A stretch of 64,000 bases of DNA from Streptomyces mutabilis (GCF_014649815.1 NZ_BMTT01000008.1:237174-301173); one strand, 5' to 3'; numbered from the stretch's first letter, positions 26,479 to 35,462 are shown. Translations and numbers: made by a program. Notes: generated by a model not told the origin, from the sequence alone.

Positions 26479-26825
26479 GTGGTTCGCCGGTCCTGGTGGG
26501 TGTTCTGATGGGCCGTCCGCGCCGCGGGCACGACGGTGGCCGCGGGGCGAGGGGGACGCGTGCGGCCGACGCTACGCCGACGAGTGAGGTGGAAGCAGCG
26601 CTTCCTCTTCTTCCCTCGGGTCCCTCGGACCCCTTTTGCCCCTCAGGCTCCTCAGGACCGTCAGGTCCCGGGGATCCGTCAGGTCCCTCAGGCCCGTCGG
26701 TTCGCTCGTGGCGCGCGTGTCCCCCGCCCCACGAACGTACGTCATGCCATGGACGTGACCGAACTGCCCCATTTCCCTCTTACGGATCACAGGTCACACG
26801 TCAGCGGGCTCGATGGCGGAAGCTT
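26479..26825. other. 347-bp gap upstream of the AdnA-like gene
   Basis: No gene supported. Apart from the 9-bp repeat described separately I see no promoter or structure that can be defended. An open frame on the minus strand (26572-26790) is only the translated repeat. Confidence 0.5.
26612..26693. repeat. Degenerate 9-bp tandem repeat (TCCCTCAGG-like)
   Basis: About eight imperfect copies of TCCCTCAGG or TCCGTCAGG in a row, read on the plus strand. On the minus strand the unit is CCTGAGGGA, so the mRNA leader of the AdnA-like gene would carry it if the promoter lies upstream. Possible slippage-prone minisatellite. Confidence 0.65.
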
Positions 26826-27215
26826 TCAAGTGTGACCCTGTGCGCGTCCACCGCCGTCCCACCGCGCCCTCTCCAGGTCGAGGCGCGGCAGATGGCTCTC
26901 CGCGGCTCTGCTCGCCTCCTTCAAGGGCGTGCCCTCCGCCCGGTAGCGGTCGAGCGCTTCCAGTTCTTGCCCCGCGAGCAGGACACCGTCCGCGCGGACG
27001 ACGCGCCACCACGGAACGCCTCCCCCGTAGAGCGACATCACCCGTCCGACCTGCCGGGGTCCGCCCTCCTCCAGGTACTCGGCGACATCCCCGTACGTCA
27101 TGACGCGGCCCGGCGGGATCGATTCGGTCACCTCGAGGACCCGCTCGGCGTACTCGGGCAGTGTGTCCGCGTACGCCGGGCGGGCGTCGTCGTCCGGAAG
27201 GCTCTGCTCGCTCAT
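26826..27215 (-). CDS. Alkyltransferase-like (ATL, MGMT-family) DNA-binding protein
   Basis: 129-residue protein with the MGMT DNA-binding fold: helix-turn-helix RVMTYGDVAEYLEEGGPRQV, Arg finger and the active-site loop. The loop reads VPWWRVV, so the methyl-accepting Cys of PCHR is replaced by Trp, as in ATL proteins. ATLs flip and flag O6-alkylguanine for nucleotide excision repair rather than repair it themselves. ATG 27215 has GGGGCGG upstream. Position beside AdnAB matches Rv3204. Confidence 0.9.
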   Translation of the reverse strand: MSEQSLPDDDARPAYADTLPEYAERVLEVTESIPPGRVMTYGDVAEYLEEGGPRQVGRVMSLYGGGVPWWRVVRADGVLLAGQELEALDRYRAEGTPLKEASRAAESHLPRLDLERARWDGGGRAQGHT

Positions 27216-27376
27216 CCGCCCCATACTGCCCCACCCCACCGACAACGGGACGCGGTCGCGACCGTGCGCTTCCCTCGCCCGCGAGCGGCGCTTCCGGCAG
27301 ACTGTGCGGCCCGCACCGGCACCCTGATGCCTGCCGAGGCCGACGCGGCATGCCACCATCGTGCGGGCGGTGACCA

Positions 27377-30208
27377 GTGATACGAGAGCAAGAAGAGGCG
27401 ATGAAACAGCAGGGTGTGCACCCCGAGGACGCCGAGGGCACCTCTGTCTCTTCGTCGCGTGCGGATGACTCCTCGTCGCGCCCGGACACCGCGGGCACCG
27501 GCCCCGAGAAGGCCGGCCGGCGCGCGGCCACGGGCCGGTCGGCGACGGCCGCCGGCCCCGACGACGTAGCCCACATCGACGAGGTGGAGGGCGACGAACC
27601 GCTGCTCCCCGCGCGCGTGCATCGCCCTTCCGACCTGATGCGGCTCCTGGTGGGCGTGCTCGCCGTCGCCGTGCTGCTGGCCGTCGCCGCCTTCGCGCAC
27701 GGCACCACCTCCGGCCTCGAACAGGACATCAACAAGGGCACCGGACAGGCACCCGACCTGCTGATCAAGATCGCGGGGCTGGCCTCCAGCATCGCGATCC
27801 TCCTCGTACCGGTCGCATTCGCGATCGAGCGGCTGATCAAGCGGGACGGGCTGCGCATCGCCGACGGCGTACTCGCGGCGGTCCTCGCGCACGGAGTGAC
27901 ACTCGCCACCGATTTGTGGGTCGCCAAGGCGGCCCCGGGCTCCATCCAGGAGGCGCTCACCCAACCGTCGCCGGGCGACATCCACGCGTTGACCGACCCC
28001 GTGCACGGCTACTTGGCACCGGTCATCGCGTACATGACGGCCGTCGGCATGTCACGCAGACCCAAGTGGCGCGCGGTGCTGTGGATCGTGCTGCTCCTCG
28101 ACGCCTTCTCCATGCTCGTCACGGGCTACACGACACCCTTCTCGATCACCCTGACGGTCCTCATCGGCTGGACCGTGGCCTACGGCACGCTGTACTCGGT
28201 CGGCTCCCCCAACGTGCGCCCCACCGGCCGGACGCTCATGGCGGGCCTGCGTACCGTCGGCTTCCACCCCGTGACCGCCGCCCGCGAGGAGGCGTCATCG
28301 GACACCGCGGAGACCGGTGACCGCGGACGTCGCTACTTCGTCACCCTGGAGGACGGCCGGCCCCTGGACGTGACGGTGGTGGACCGGGAGCAGCAGGCGC
28401 AGGGGTTCTTCTACCGCGCGTGGCGCAACCTCACGCTGCGCGGCTTCGCCACCCGCAGCAGCCTCCCGTCCCTGCGCCAGGCCCTGGAGCAGGAGGCACT
28501 GCTCGCCTACGCGGCGATCGCGGCCGGTGCGAACGCCCCCAAACTGATCGCGACGTCCGAGCTGGGCCCCGACGCGGTGATGCTCGTGTACGAGCACACC
28601 GGCGGGCGCACTCTCGACTCGCTGCCCGACGAGGAGATCACCGACGAGCTGCTGCGCGGCGCCTGGGAACAGGTACGGGCTCTGCAGTCCCGGCGCATCG
28701 CGCACCGCAGGCTGGTGAGCGACGCGATCCTGGTGGATCGTTCCGGCACGGTGATCCTCACGGACCTGCGCATCGGCGAGATCGCCGCCGGTGACCTGCT
28801 GTTGCGCATGGACATCTCCCAGCTCCTGGTGACCCTCGGCCTGCGGGTGGGCGCCGAACGCGCGGTCGCGTCGGCCGTGGCCGTGCTCGGCCCCGACGCC
28901 GTGGCGGACTGCCTGCCGATGCTCCAGCCCATCGCGCTCAGCCGCTCCACCCGTGCGACGCTGCGCAGGCTCGGCCGGGAGCGGGCCCAGCGCGAGCGGG
29001 AAGCCGTCCTGGAGTCGTCCCGGCAGACGAAGCTGGCCCGTGCCGAGGCGGCGGGCGGCGACGACGGGAACCAGGCTCACGAGAGGCCCGACCGAACCGC
29101 CAAGTCCGGGAAGCTCGAGAAATCCGAGAAGAAGGCCGCGCGTGCCGAGCAGCGGGCGGAGAAGCGGGCCGTGGACGAGGCGCTGGAGGAGGCGCGCGAG
29201 GAGGACTTGCTCACGCAGATCCGCCACGCCGTGCTGCGCATCAGGCCGCAGGCGCCCGTCGAGCCGGCCCGCCTGGAGCGGGTGCGGCCGCGCACGCTGA
29301 TCAGCTTCATCGCCGGGGCCATCGGGGCCTACTTCCTGCTGACCCAGCTCACGCACATCGAGTTCGGCCCCCTGATCGCCAACGCCGAGTGGGGCTGGGT
29401 CGCGGCGGCCGTGCTGTTCTCGGCGGCGAGCTACGTGGCGGCGGCGATGGCCCTGCTGGGGTTCGTGCCCGAGCGGGTGCCGTTCCTGCGGACCGTGGCC
29501 GCGCAGGTCGCCGGGTCGTTCGTGAAGATCGTCGCCCCGGCGGCCGTCGGTGGCGTCGCCCTGAACACCCGGTTCCTGCAGCGCGCGGGCGTACGGCCGG
29601 GGCTCGCGGTGGCGAGTGTCGGCGCGTCGCAGCTGTTCGGGCTCGGTTGTCACATCCTGATGCTGCTGTCCTTCGGCTATCTGACCGGCACCGAGAAGAC
29701 CCCGTCACTGACTCCGTCCCGCACGGTCATCGCGGGTCTGTTGACGGTGGCGGTACTCGTGCTCGTGGTGACCTCCGTGCCGTTCCTGCGGAAATTCGTC
29801 GTCACGCGCGTGCGGTCGCTTTTCGCCGGCGTCGTGCCGCGCATGCTGGACGTGCTGCAGCGGCCGCAGAAGCTGATCACCGGCATCGGCGGCATGCTGC
29901 TGCTCACCGCCTGCTTCGTGATGTGCCTGGACGCCTCGATCCGGGCCTTCGGTGACGAGTCGGCGTCGATCAGCCTGGCGAGCGTCGCGGTCGTCTTCCT
30001 CGCGGGCAACGCACTGGGGTCCGCGGCGCCGACGCCGGGCGGCGTGGGCGCGGTGGAGGCGACGCTGACGGTCGGCCTGATCGCCGTAGGTTTGCCCAAG
30101 GAAGTCGCCGCACCCGCCGTGCTGCTGTACCGGCTGCTCACGCTGTGGCTGCCGGTGCTGCCGGGCTGGCTGTTCTTCAACCACCTGACGCGGAAGGAAG
30201 CGCTGTAG
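27377..30208 (+). CDS. Large LPG-synthase-like (UPF0104) membrane protein with kinase-like middle region
   Basis: 943 residues. After a polar N-terminus of about 85 residues come roughly six membrane helices (for example LLVGVLAVAVLLAVAAFAHG). A soluble region at about 300-580 follows with VYEHTGGRTLDSLP and HRRLVSDAILVDRSGTVILTDLR, reminiscent of an atypical kinase fold. A charged coiled coil follows at about 590-625, then seven or eight helices of the LPG_synthase_TM/AglD-like family. GTG 27377 is used; ATG 27401 (MKQQGVHPED) is an alternative. Probable role in lipid or envelope transport or modification; the substrate is unknown. Confidence 0.85.
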   Translation: MIREQEEAMKQQGVHPEDAEGTSVSSSRADDSSSRPDTAGTGPEKAGRRAATGRSATAAGPDDVAHIDEVEGDEPLLPARVHRPSDLMRLLVGVLAVAVLLAVAAFAHGTTSGLEQDINKGTGQAPDLLIKIAGLASSIAILLVPVAFAIERLIKRDGLRIADGVLAAVLAHGVTLATDLWVAKAAPGSIQEALTQPSPGDIHALTDPVHGYLAPVIAYMTAVGMSRRPKWRAVLWIVLLLDAFSMLVTGYTTPFSITLTVLIGWTVAYGTLYSVGSPNVRPTGRTLMAGLRTVGFHPVTAAREEASSDTAETGDRGRRYFVTLEDGRPLDVTVVDREQQAQGFFYRAWRNLTLRGFATRSSLPSLRQALEQEALLAYAAIAAGANAPKLIATSELGPDAVMLVYEHTGGRTLDSLPDEEITDELLRGAWEQVRALQSRRIAHRRLVSDAILVDRSGTVILTDLRIGEIAAGDLLLRMDISQLLVTLGLRVGAERAVASAVAVLGPDAVADCLPMLQPIALSRSTRATLRRLGRERAQREREAVLESSRQTKLARAEAAGGDDGNQAHERPDRTAKSGKLEKSEKKAARAEQRAEKRAVDEALEEAREEDLLTQIRHAVLRIRPQAPVEPARLERVRPRTLISFIAGAIGAYFLLTQLTHIEFGPLIANAEWGWVAAAVLFSAASYVAAAMALLGFVPERVPFLRTVAAQVAGSFVKIVAPAAVGGVALNTRFLQRAGVRPGLAVASVGASQLFGLGCHILMLLSFGYLTGTEKTPSLTPSRTVIAGLLTVAVLVLVVTSVPFLRKFVVTRVRSLFAGVVPRMLDVLQRPQKLITGIGGMLLLTACFVMCLDASIRAFGDESASISLASVAVVFLAGNALGSAAPTPGGVGAVEATLTVGLIAVGLPKEVAAPAVLLYRLLTLWLPVLPGWLFFNHLTRKEAL

Positions 30209-30330
30209 CGCTGTAGCACTCTGAGGAGCGTGTCGTACGGGGGTACGCAGCGCGCTCCGGTGACCGTGCCGCGTACCTCGTACGGCTCCCGCCCCGAGCG
30301 CACGGCTCCGCGCGACCGCACGATGGGCAC

Positions 30331-31896
30331 ATGCCGAACCCTTCCCGGCTGCGCGCGGCCGCCCTATCCGTCGTCACCTCGGCGGTCCTGACCGCCGCCC
30401 TGCTGGCGGGCTGCAGCGACGCCTCCAGGAGCGGCTCCGAGGACAGCGGAGACCTGGCGGCCCAGAAACTCGACTGGAAGGACTGCCCGGCCCCCTCAGA
30501 GGCCGAAGGCGCAGGCTCCGCCCCGTCCCCGCTGCCGGACGGCGGCGAGTGGCAGTGCGCCACCATGAAGGCACCGCTCGACTGGGACGACCCCCAGGGC
30601 GACACGATCGGCCTCGCGCTGATCCGGGCCGAGGCCAGTGGTCCGGCCGACCGGCGGATCGGATCACTCGTCTTCAACTTCGGCGGACCGGGCGGATCCG
30701 GCGTTACCACACTCCCCGCGTTCGGCCAGGACTACGCGAAACTCCGCACCCGCTACGACCTGGTCAGCTTCGACCCGCGCGGCGTGGGGCGAAGCGCCCC
30801 CGTGGAGTGTCTGGACGACAAGCAGCTCGACGCCTACTTCCAGCAGGACGCCACCCCTGACGACGCGGCCGAGCGCAGAGTGCTGCTGGAGAACACGGAG
30901 GACTTCAACGCCGCCTGCGAGAAGAACTCCAAGAGGGTGCTGCCGCACGTGGCCACGACCGACGCGGCCCGCGACATGGACCTGATGCGCCAGGTTCTCG
31001 GCGACGACGAGCTGCACTACTTCGGCATCTCCTACGGCACCGAACTCGGCGGCGTCTACGCCCACCTGTTCCCCGAGCACGTGGGCCGCGCCGTCTTCGA
31101 CGCGGTCGTCGACCCGACCCAGACCCCGGAACAGGGCTCGCTCGGTCAGGCCGAGGGTTTCCAGCTCGCCCTCGACAACTTCGCCGACGACTGCGCCTCC
31201 AAAGTCGAGGAGTGCCCCCTCGGGGACAGCGCTCAGGGCGTCAAGGACCGTATCGCCCGGCTGCTGAAGGACCTCGACCGCGAACCCATCCCCGGCGTCT
31301 TCCCCCGCGAACTCACCCAGACCGCCGCGACCGGCGGCATCGCGCAGGCGCTGTACTCGAAGGACTTCTGGGAGTACCTCACCGAGGGCCTGGTGCAGGC
31401 GTACGACGGCGACGGCGGGGTCCTCATGGCGCTGTCGGACTCGCTGAACGGGCGCAACGAGAACGGCCGGTACAGCAACATCACCGCCGCCAACGTCGCC
31501 GTCAACTGCGCCGACGACAAGCCGCGGTACGACGCCGCGTACGTCGAGGACAAGCTGCCCGAGTTCCGGAAGGCCTCGCCGGTGTTCGGCGACTATCTCG
31601 CCTGGTCCATGCTCAGCTGCACCGGCTGGCCCGTACCCGGCGCCGGCGACCACCCCGACGTCAGCTCGCCCGGCGCGGCTCCGATCCTGGTGATCGGCAA
31701 CACCGGCGACCCCGCCACGCCCTACGAGGGGGCCGGGAAGATGGTGGAGGCACTGGGCAAGGGGGTCGGCGTGGAGCTGACGTACAAGGGTCAGGGGCAC
31801 GGTGCCTACGACAGCCAGAACAAGTGTGTGCAGGACGCCGTGCACGGCTATCTGCTGGACGGCAGGGTCCCGGCCGCCGACACTGTCTGCTCCTGA
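30331..31896 (+). CDS. Secreted lipoprotein alpha/beta hydrolase, TAP-like (first paralogue)
   Basis: 521-residue lipoprotein, with signal peptide and lipobox LLAGC (Cys28). The alpha/beta hydrolase fold shows FNFGGPGGSG (oxyanion region) and nucleophile Ser234 in GISYGTELGG, followed by a TAP-like C-terminal domain containing VIGNTGDPATPYEGA and the His in GQGHGAYDS. This is the family of Streptomyces tripeptidyl and related aminopeptidases (S33), acting outside the cell. A near duplicate follows at 32034. An unlinked -10-like TACCAT lies between the two genes, so they may be separately transcribed. Confidence 0.93.
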   Translation: MPNPSRLRAAALSVVTSAVLTAALLAGCSDASRSGSEDSGDLAAQKLDWKDCPAPSEAEGAGSAPSPLPDGGEWQCATMKAPLDWDDPQGDTIGLALIRAEASGPADRRIGSLVFNFGGPGGSGVTTLPAFGQDYAKLRTRYDLVSFDPRGVGRSAPVECLDDKQLDAYFQQDATPDDAAERRVLLENTEDFNAACEKNSKRVLPHVATTDAARDMDLMRQVLGDDELHYFGISYGTELGGVYAHLFPEHVGRAVFDAVVDPTQTPEQGSLGQAEGFQLALDNFADDCASKVEECPLGDSAQGVKDRIARLLKDLDREPIPGVFPRELTQTAATGGIAQALYSKDFWEYLTEGLVQAYDGDGGVLMALSDSLNGRNENGRYSNITAANVAVNCADDKPRYDAAYVEDKLPEFRKASPVFGDYLAWSMLSCTGWPVPGAGDHPDVSSPGAAPILVIGNTGDPATPYEGAGKMVEALGKGVGVELTYKGQGHGAYDSQNKCVQDAVHGYLLDGRVPAADTVCS

Positions 31897-31975
31897 CTTG
31901 CACTGCCCGGATGTCGAGCGAACTCGCAGGTCAGAGCGTTATCCACAGGGTGCACCAGGTTCGGCGCACTCCGCC

Positions 31976-31981
31976 TACCAT
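31976..31981 (+). promoter_or_regulatory. Candidate -10 box for the second TAP-like gene
   Basis: TACCAT, a good Streptomyces -10 hexamer, 52 bp before the ATG at 32034. No convincing -35 is visible at 17-18 bp. Confidence 0.4.
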
Positions 31982-32033
31982 GGCATGACCGCCATCCGCC
32001 GCACGGTCGGACGGCTTGCGAGGGGGGAGTGCG

Positions 32034-33575
32034 ATGACGCGTCTCGTACGGTGGACGGCTGTGACGGCCGCCGCCGCACTGCTGACGGCGGGCTGCAGCG
32101 GCGGCTCGTCCAAGGAGGACAAGGACGACGGGGGTACGAGCAGCGCCCGGCCGTCGGCGGCGGCGCCGTCGGGGGTGCCCCAGTCCTTGGCCTCCCAGCA
32201 ACTCGATTGGGGCCGCTGCAAGGGCACCTCGGACTCCCCCGCGCCGGACGGCGACTGGCAGTGCGCCACGCTCAAGGCTCCGTTGGACTGGGCCGAGCCG
32301 GAGGGCGACACCATCGACCTGGCGCTGATTCGGGCCAAGGCCACCGGCGACGAGCGCATCGGGTCCCTGCTGTTCAACTTCGGCGGCCCCGGCGGCTCGG
32401 GCGTCTCCATGATGCCGTCCTACGCCGACACCGTCTCCTCCCTGCACGAGCGGTACGACCTGGTGAGCTGGGACCCGCGCGGGGTGGCCGCCAGTGAGGG
32501 CATCCGCTGCCGCAGCGACGAGGCGATCGAGGACGCCGAGTCCGTGGACTCCACTCCGGACACCACCACCGAGGAACAGGCGTACCTGAAGGACGCCGCC
32601 GACTTCGGCAAGGGGTGCCAGAAGGCCGCCGGCGAGCTGATGTCACACGTCTCGACCACGGACACCGCCCGCGACATGGACCTGATGCGGCACGTCCTGG
32701 GCGACGGCAGGATGCACTACTTCGGCATCTCCTACGGCACCGAACTCGGCGGTGTCTACGCCCACCTGTTCCCCGAGCACGTGGGGCGCATGATCCTCGA
32801 CGCGGTCGTGGACCCGAGCGCCGACACTATGGGCCACGCCGAGAACCAGGCCAGGGGCTTCCAGCGCGCGCTGGACGACTACCTGAAGTCCACCGGACAG
32901 GATTCGAAGCAGGGGTCGCGGAAGATCGCCGACCTGCTGGAGCGGCTCGACGCCGAGCCACTGCCGACCTCCTCACCGGGGCGGAAGCTGACACAGACGC
33001 TGGCACTCACGGGCATCGTGCTGCCGCTCTACAGCAAGTCCGGTTGGCCCGCGCTGACCAGTGCGCTGTCGGCCGCCGAGGAGGGCGACGGCTCGGAGCT
33101 GCTGGCGCTCGCCGACGGCTACAACGAGCGTGACCCCTCGGGGCACTACGGCACGACGACCCACTCCCAGCGGGTCATATCGTGCCTGGACGACAAGCAG
33201 CGGCCGACCCTGGAGGAGACGAAGAAGCTGCTGCCGAGGTTCGAGAAGGTCTCCCCCGTGTTCGGGGCCTTCCTCGGCTGGGACACGGCCGGCTGGTGCC
33301 ACGACTGGCCGGTGGCCGGTCAGCACGAAACGCCGGAGGTGAGCGCGCCCGGCGCGGCCCCGGTTCTCGTGGTCGGCAACACCGGCGACCCGGCCACGCC
33401 CTACGAGGGCGCCCGCAGGATGGCGGACGAGCTGGGCGAGGACGTCGGTGTGATGCTCACCTGGAAGGGCGAGGGACACGGCGCGTACGGGAGTGGGAGC
33501 GACTGTGTCGACTCGGCCGTGGACGCATATCTGCTGAACGGGACGGTGCCCGAGGACGGCAAGGTCTGCTCATGA
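32034..33575 (+). CDS. Secreted lipoprotein alpha/beta hydrolase, TAP-like (second paralogue)
   Basis: 513 residues; the ATG at 32034 has AGGGGGGAG just upstream. Lipobox LTAGC has Cys21. Motifs match the first paralogue: FNFGGPGGSG, Ser233 in GISYGTELGG, VVGNTGDPATPYEGA and GEGHGAYGS. Sequence similarity runs the whole length, and a 73-bp stretch around the nucleophile is almost identical at the DNA level. Probable extracellular peptidase acting on short peptides; specificity is not readable. Followed by a hairpin terminator. Confidence 0.93.
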   Translation: MTRLVRWTAVTAAAALLTAGCSGGSSKEDKDDGGTSSARPSAAAPSGVPQSLASQQLDWGRCKGTSDSPAPDGDWQCATLKAPLDWAEPEGDTIDLALIRAKATGDERIGSLLFNFGGPGGSGVSMMPSYADTVSSLHERYDLVSWDPRGVAASEGIRCRSDEAIEDAESVDSTPDTTTEEQAYLKDAADFGKGCQKAAGELMSHVSTTDTARDMDLMRHVLGDGRMHYFGISYGTELGGVYAHLFPEHVGRMILDAVVDPSADTMGHAENQARGFQRALDDYLKSTGQDSKQGSRKIADLLERLDAEPLPTSSPGRKLTQTLALTGIVLPLYSKSGWPALTSALSAAEEGDGSELLALADGYNERDPSGHYGTTTHSQRVISCLDDKQRPTLEETKKLLPRFEKVSPVFGAFLGWDTAGWCHDWPVAGQHETPEVSAPGAAPVLVVGNTGDPATPYEGARRMADELGEDVGVMLTWKGEGHGAYGSGSDCVDSAVDAYLLNGTVPEDGKVCS

Positions 33576-33577
33576 CG

Positions 33578-33622
33578 ACGGCGGGGGCTCCGGGCACCTG
33601 CGGTGCGCGAAACCCCCGCCGT
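33578..33622. terminator. Intrinsic terminator after the TAP-like pair
   Basis: ACGGCGGGGG (33578-33587) and CCCCCGCCGT (33613-33622) around a 25-nt loop, starting three bases after the stop. Confidence 0.65.
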
Positions 33623-34216
33623 ACGGGAACCGTGGCCGTGGCCCGGCCTGCCGGGGCAGGCTCAGTAGACGGCCGAACACGGCCACTGCAACCATCAGCT
33701 GGGACCGAACCGTCAAGCATCTACCGGGACCGGACACGTCCTGTGATCAGAGTGCTTTCCCTACATCATCAAGGCCCGCGCACGGCGCGGGCGCGCGCCG
33801 CCTCTACGGCGCGGCCCGCCTCCGGTCTTCGCCCCGGCTGGCCGCGCCCGGCGGCTGCGGGCGTGAAATGGGAAGACACCCTCTGTGGCTGGGGCGGTCG
33901 GCCCCACAACTTCAGGCAGCCACTTGGGGCGAGCCTCTGAAATCTTGACCCCAACGTCGCGCTTCAACGGGCAGGTCCACAGACTGCCCGACTCGCCATC
34001 AGCTTACGGGGCCAAGATCACTCGCCCCGAAGCGCCTCCAGCCCAAAGCCGCTCCGCCGCCCTTCGGTGCCGACAACAGGCAGCCGAGTCCGTGTCCGAT
34101 GTGCCGCATCAGTACATGATGCCAACTCGGCAGACTTCTTACTCTGTCAGCAACACGGACGCGAGGTGCAGTCTGCAAGTGAGACCTATCACGCCGCCTC
34201 GACATGAACTGAACGG
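33623..34216. other. Intergenic stretch of about 590 bp without a supported gene
   Basis: Composition changes from extremely G+C-rich to noticeably lower G+C after about 33.9 kb. Short open frames on both strands lack ribosome-binding sites and Streptomyces third-position bias. It may contain decayed coding DNA at the edge of the accessory segment. No tRNA, attachment repeat or transposase remnant seen. Confidence 0.5.
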
Positions 34217-34735
34217 ATGGTGAGAGCTCTGGACCGCATGTCGAAGGCGGGTGCATCCAGCGAACACCAGCAGAACCGCGGCTTGGGGCCTCGCACGCCC
34301 CTACTAGCGTCGCTGGTACTCGCCCTACTACTGGGCGCGCTCTCGACACTGGTGATGTTGCCGGCAGCTCAGCACCTACGCTCCCTCCAGGATGGCGAGC
34401 GGGCTCGTGCGACGTTGCATACGAGCGGCTCGTGCATGATGGGCCACTGCCAGGTCAAGTTCGAGGCCGACGGGCGGACCGTGGTGGCGGATCTTCCGGT
34501 AGGCAGTGGCGGCGGCAAGAGCTCCGTCGGCACATCGCTAGCCGTCCGGTACCAGGCGAACGATCCGCACGTAGTCGCCCGTGAAGATGATGTCGGGGGC
34601 GGCGGGGCAGCCGTACTGGCGGTGATGTCGGGCGGGGGTGCCCTGCTCTTCCTGATGCTCTCGGTCGTCGCGGCTGTATCCGTGGTGCGGCAGCGGCGTG
34701 CGGGCTCGAGCCCTGAAGCGGGATCATCCGGCTGA
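34217..34735 (+). CDS. Two-helix membrane protein with extracytoplasmic domain (DUF3592-like)
   Basis: 172 residues. A hydrophobic helix at about 29-50 (LLASLVLALLLGALSTLVML) and another at about 133-158 (AVLAVMSGGGALLFLMLSVV) enclose an extracytoplasmic segment with two Cys (SGSCMMGHCQV). That segment contains VRYQANDPHVV, which resembles the DUF3592 signature. ATG 34217 or 34238 are both possible; neither has a strong ribosome-binding site. Codon bias is weaker than in flanking genes, so the gene may be recently acquired. Function unknown. Confidence 0.65.
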   Translation: MVRALDRMSKAGASSEHQQNRGLGPRTPLLASLVLALLLGALSTLVMLPAAQHLRSLQDGERARATLHTSGSCMMGHCQVKFEADGRTVVADLPVGSGGGKSSVGTSLAVRYQANDPHVVAREDDVGGGGAAVLAVMSGGGALLFLMLSVVAAVSVVRQRRAGSSPEAGSSG

Positions 34736-35072
34736 CATGGCAGTCCAGAGGCAGCCCATCCCCTTGAGCGCTGACGGGCGTCGCAGCTTGTTGCTGCAGC
34801 ACTCCTGACCCTCCACGCGGTGCCCCCGGCGTGTCCGTTGGTAGGGCACATCAGAGGGAACCCAGGGGATCAGGGTCAACGCACTGCGAACACGCAGATC
34901 AGCGTCCTACCAGGTCGGGCCTATCCGCGTACGCGATCTTTCGAACTGGTACTCCATGGGCCAGGCGGCAGCACTTGACTGTGTCACGGAGGTTCCAGTG
35001 ACCTCGGCCGTACGGTGCGCGTCGCCCGTGCCGAACTGGCGCTCGACCGCAGGAGCGCGGTGTCAGGGGTGA
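34736..35072. other. Intergenic stretch of 337 bp in the accessory segment
   Basis: No gene, hairpin terminator or recognisable promoter stands out. The sequence is less G+C-rich than surrounding core regions. Confidence 0.5.
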
Positions 35073-35336
35073 GTGGTGGGGACGGCGTTCGCGACCATGA
35101 TGCTGGCTGGAGCGGTTTCACTGATCACTCTGTGGCTTGCCTGTGCGGTGCTGGGAGTTCACGGCCTGCTGCTGGGACGCATGCCGGGTCGGTGGCTGCA
35201 ACGCCATGTGCGACAGCCGAGAGTCTGGGGAACCGGCGCCTTGTTGGTAGCGGTCGGCGGCTTTTCCTACCCGACCGTCGCTGTCATCGGCGTGGGCCTC
35301 ATCACTCTGGGACACGTTGTGAAGCCGAGCCCTTGA
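35073..35336 (+). CDS. 87-residue small membrane protein
   Basis: Starts GTG 35073 (GTG GTG GGG ACG) after AGGGGTGA. Two hydrophobic segments, AVSLITLWLACAVLGVHGLL and ALLVAVGGFSYPTVAVIGVG, are separated by a basic loop (RMPGRWLQRHVRQPR). No family is recognised. It probably belongs to the same acquired segment as the DUF3592-like gene; spacing of over 300 bp argues against one operon. Confidence 0.55.
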   Translation: MVGTAFATMMLAGAVSLITLWLACAVLGVHGLLLGRMPGRWLQRHVRQPRVWGTGALLVAVGGFSYPTVAVIGVGLITLGHVVKPSP

Positions 35337-35392
35337 CGGGTCGGGCCGTCCCTGGGCCGTGCGAGGTCACCCAACACCGACCGACAACGACA

Positions 35393-35432
35393 GAAGCCCA
35401 CGGCATCTGAACTGGTCAGAGCCGTGGGCTTC
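35393..35432. terminator. Bidirectional terminator downstream of moeZ
   Basis: 12-bp perfect inverted repeat GAAGCCCACGGC (35393-35404) and its complement (35421-35432). It ends 31 bp from the moeZ stop on the minus strand and follows the 87-residue protein gene on the plus strand. Confidence 0.8.
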
Positions 35433-35462
35433 GTCAGTCCCGCTGGTCAGCGGAGCCGGTGA

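Noticed and set aside
22603-26508. 1300-codon open frame on the plus strand opposite the AdnA-like gene
   Set aside because: Antisense shadow; composition Gly/Arg/Val-rich with no motif, whereas the minus strand shows Walker, Fe-S and nuclease motifs.
26572-26790. 72-codon minus-strand frame in the gap before adnA
   Set aside because: Mostly the translated 9-bp repeat; no ribosome-binding site.
33999-34349. 116-codon minus-strand frame opposite the DUF3592-like gene
   Set aside because: No ribosome-binding site, no bias and no domain; the plus-strand reading gives two clean membrane helices.
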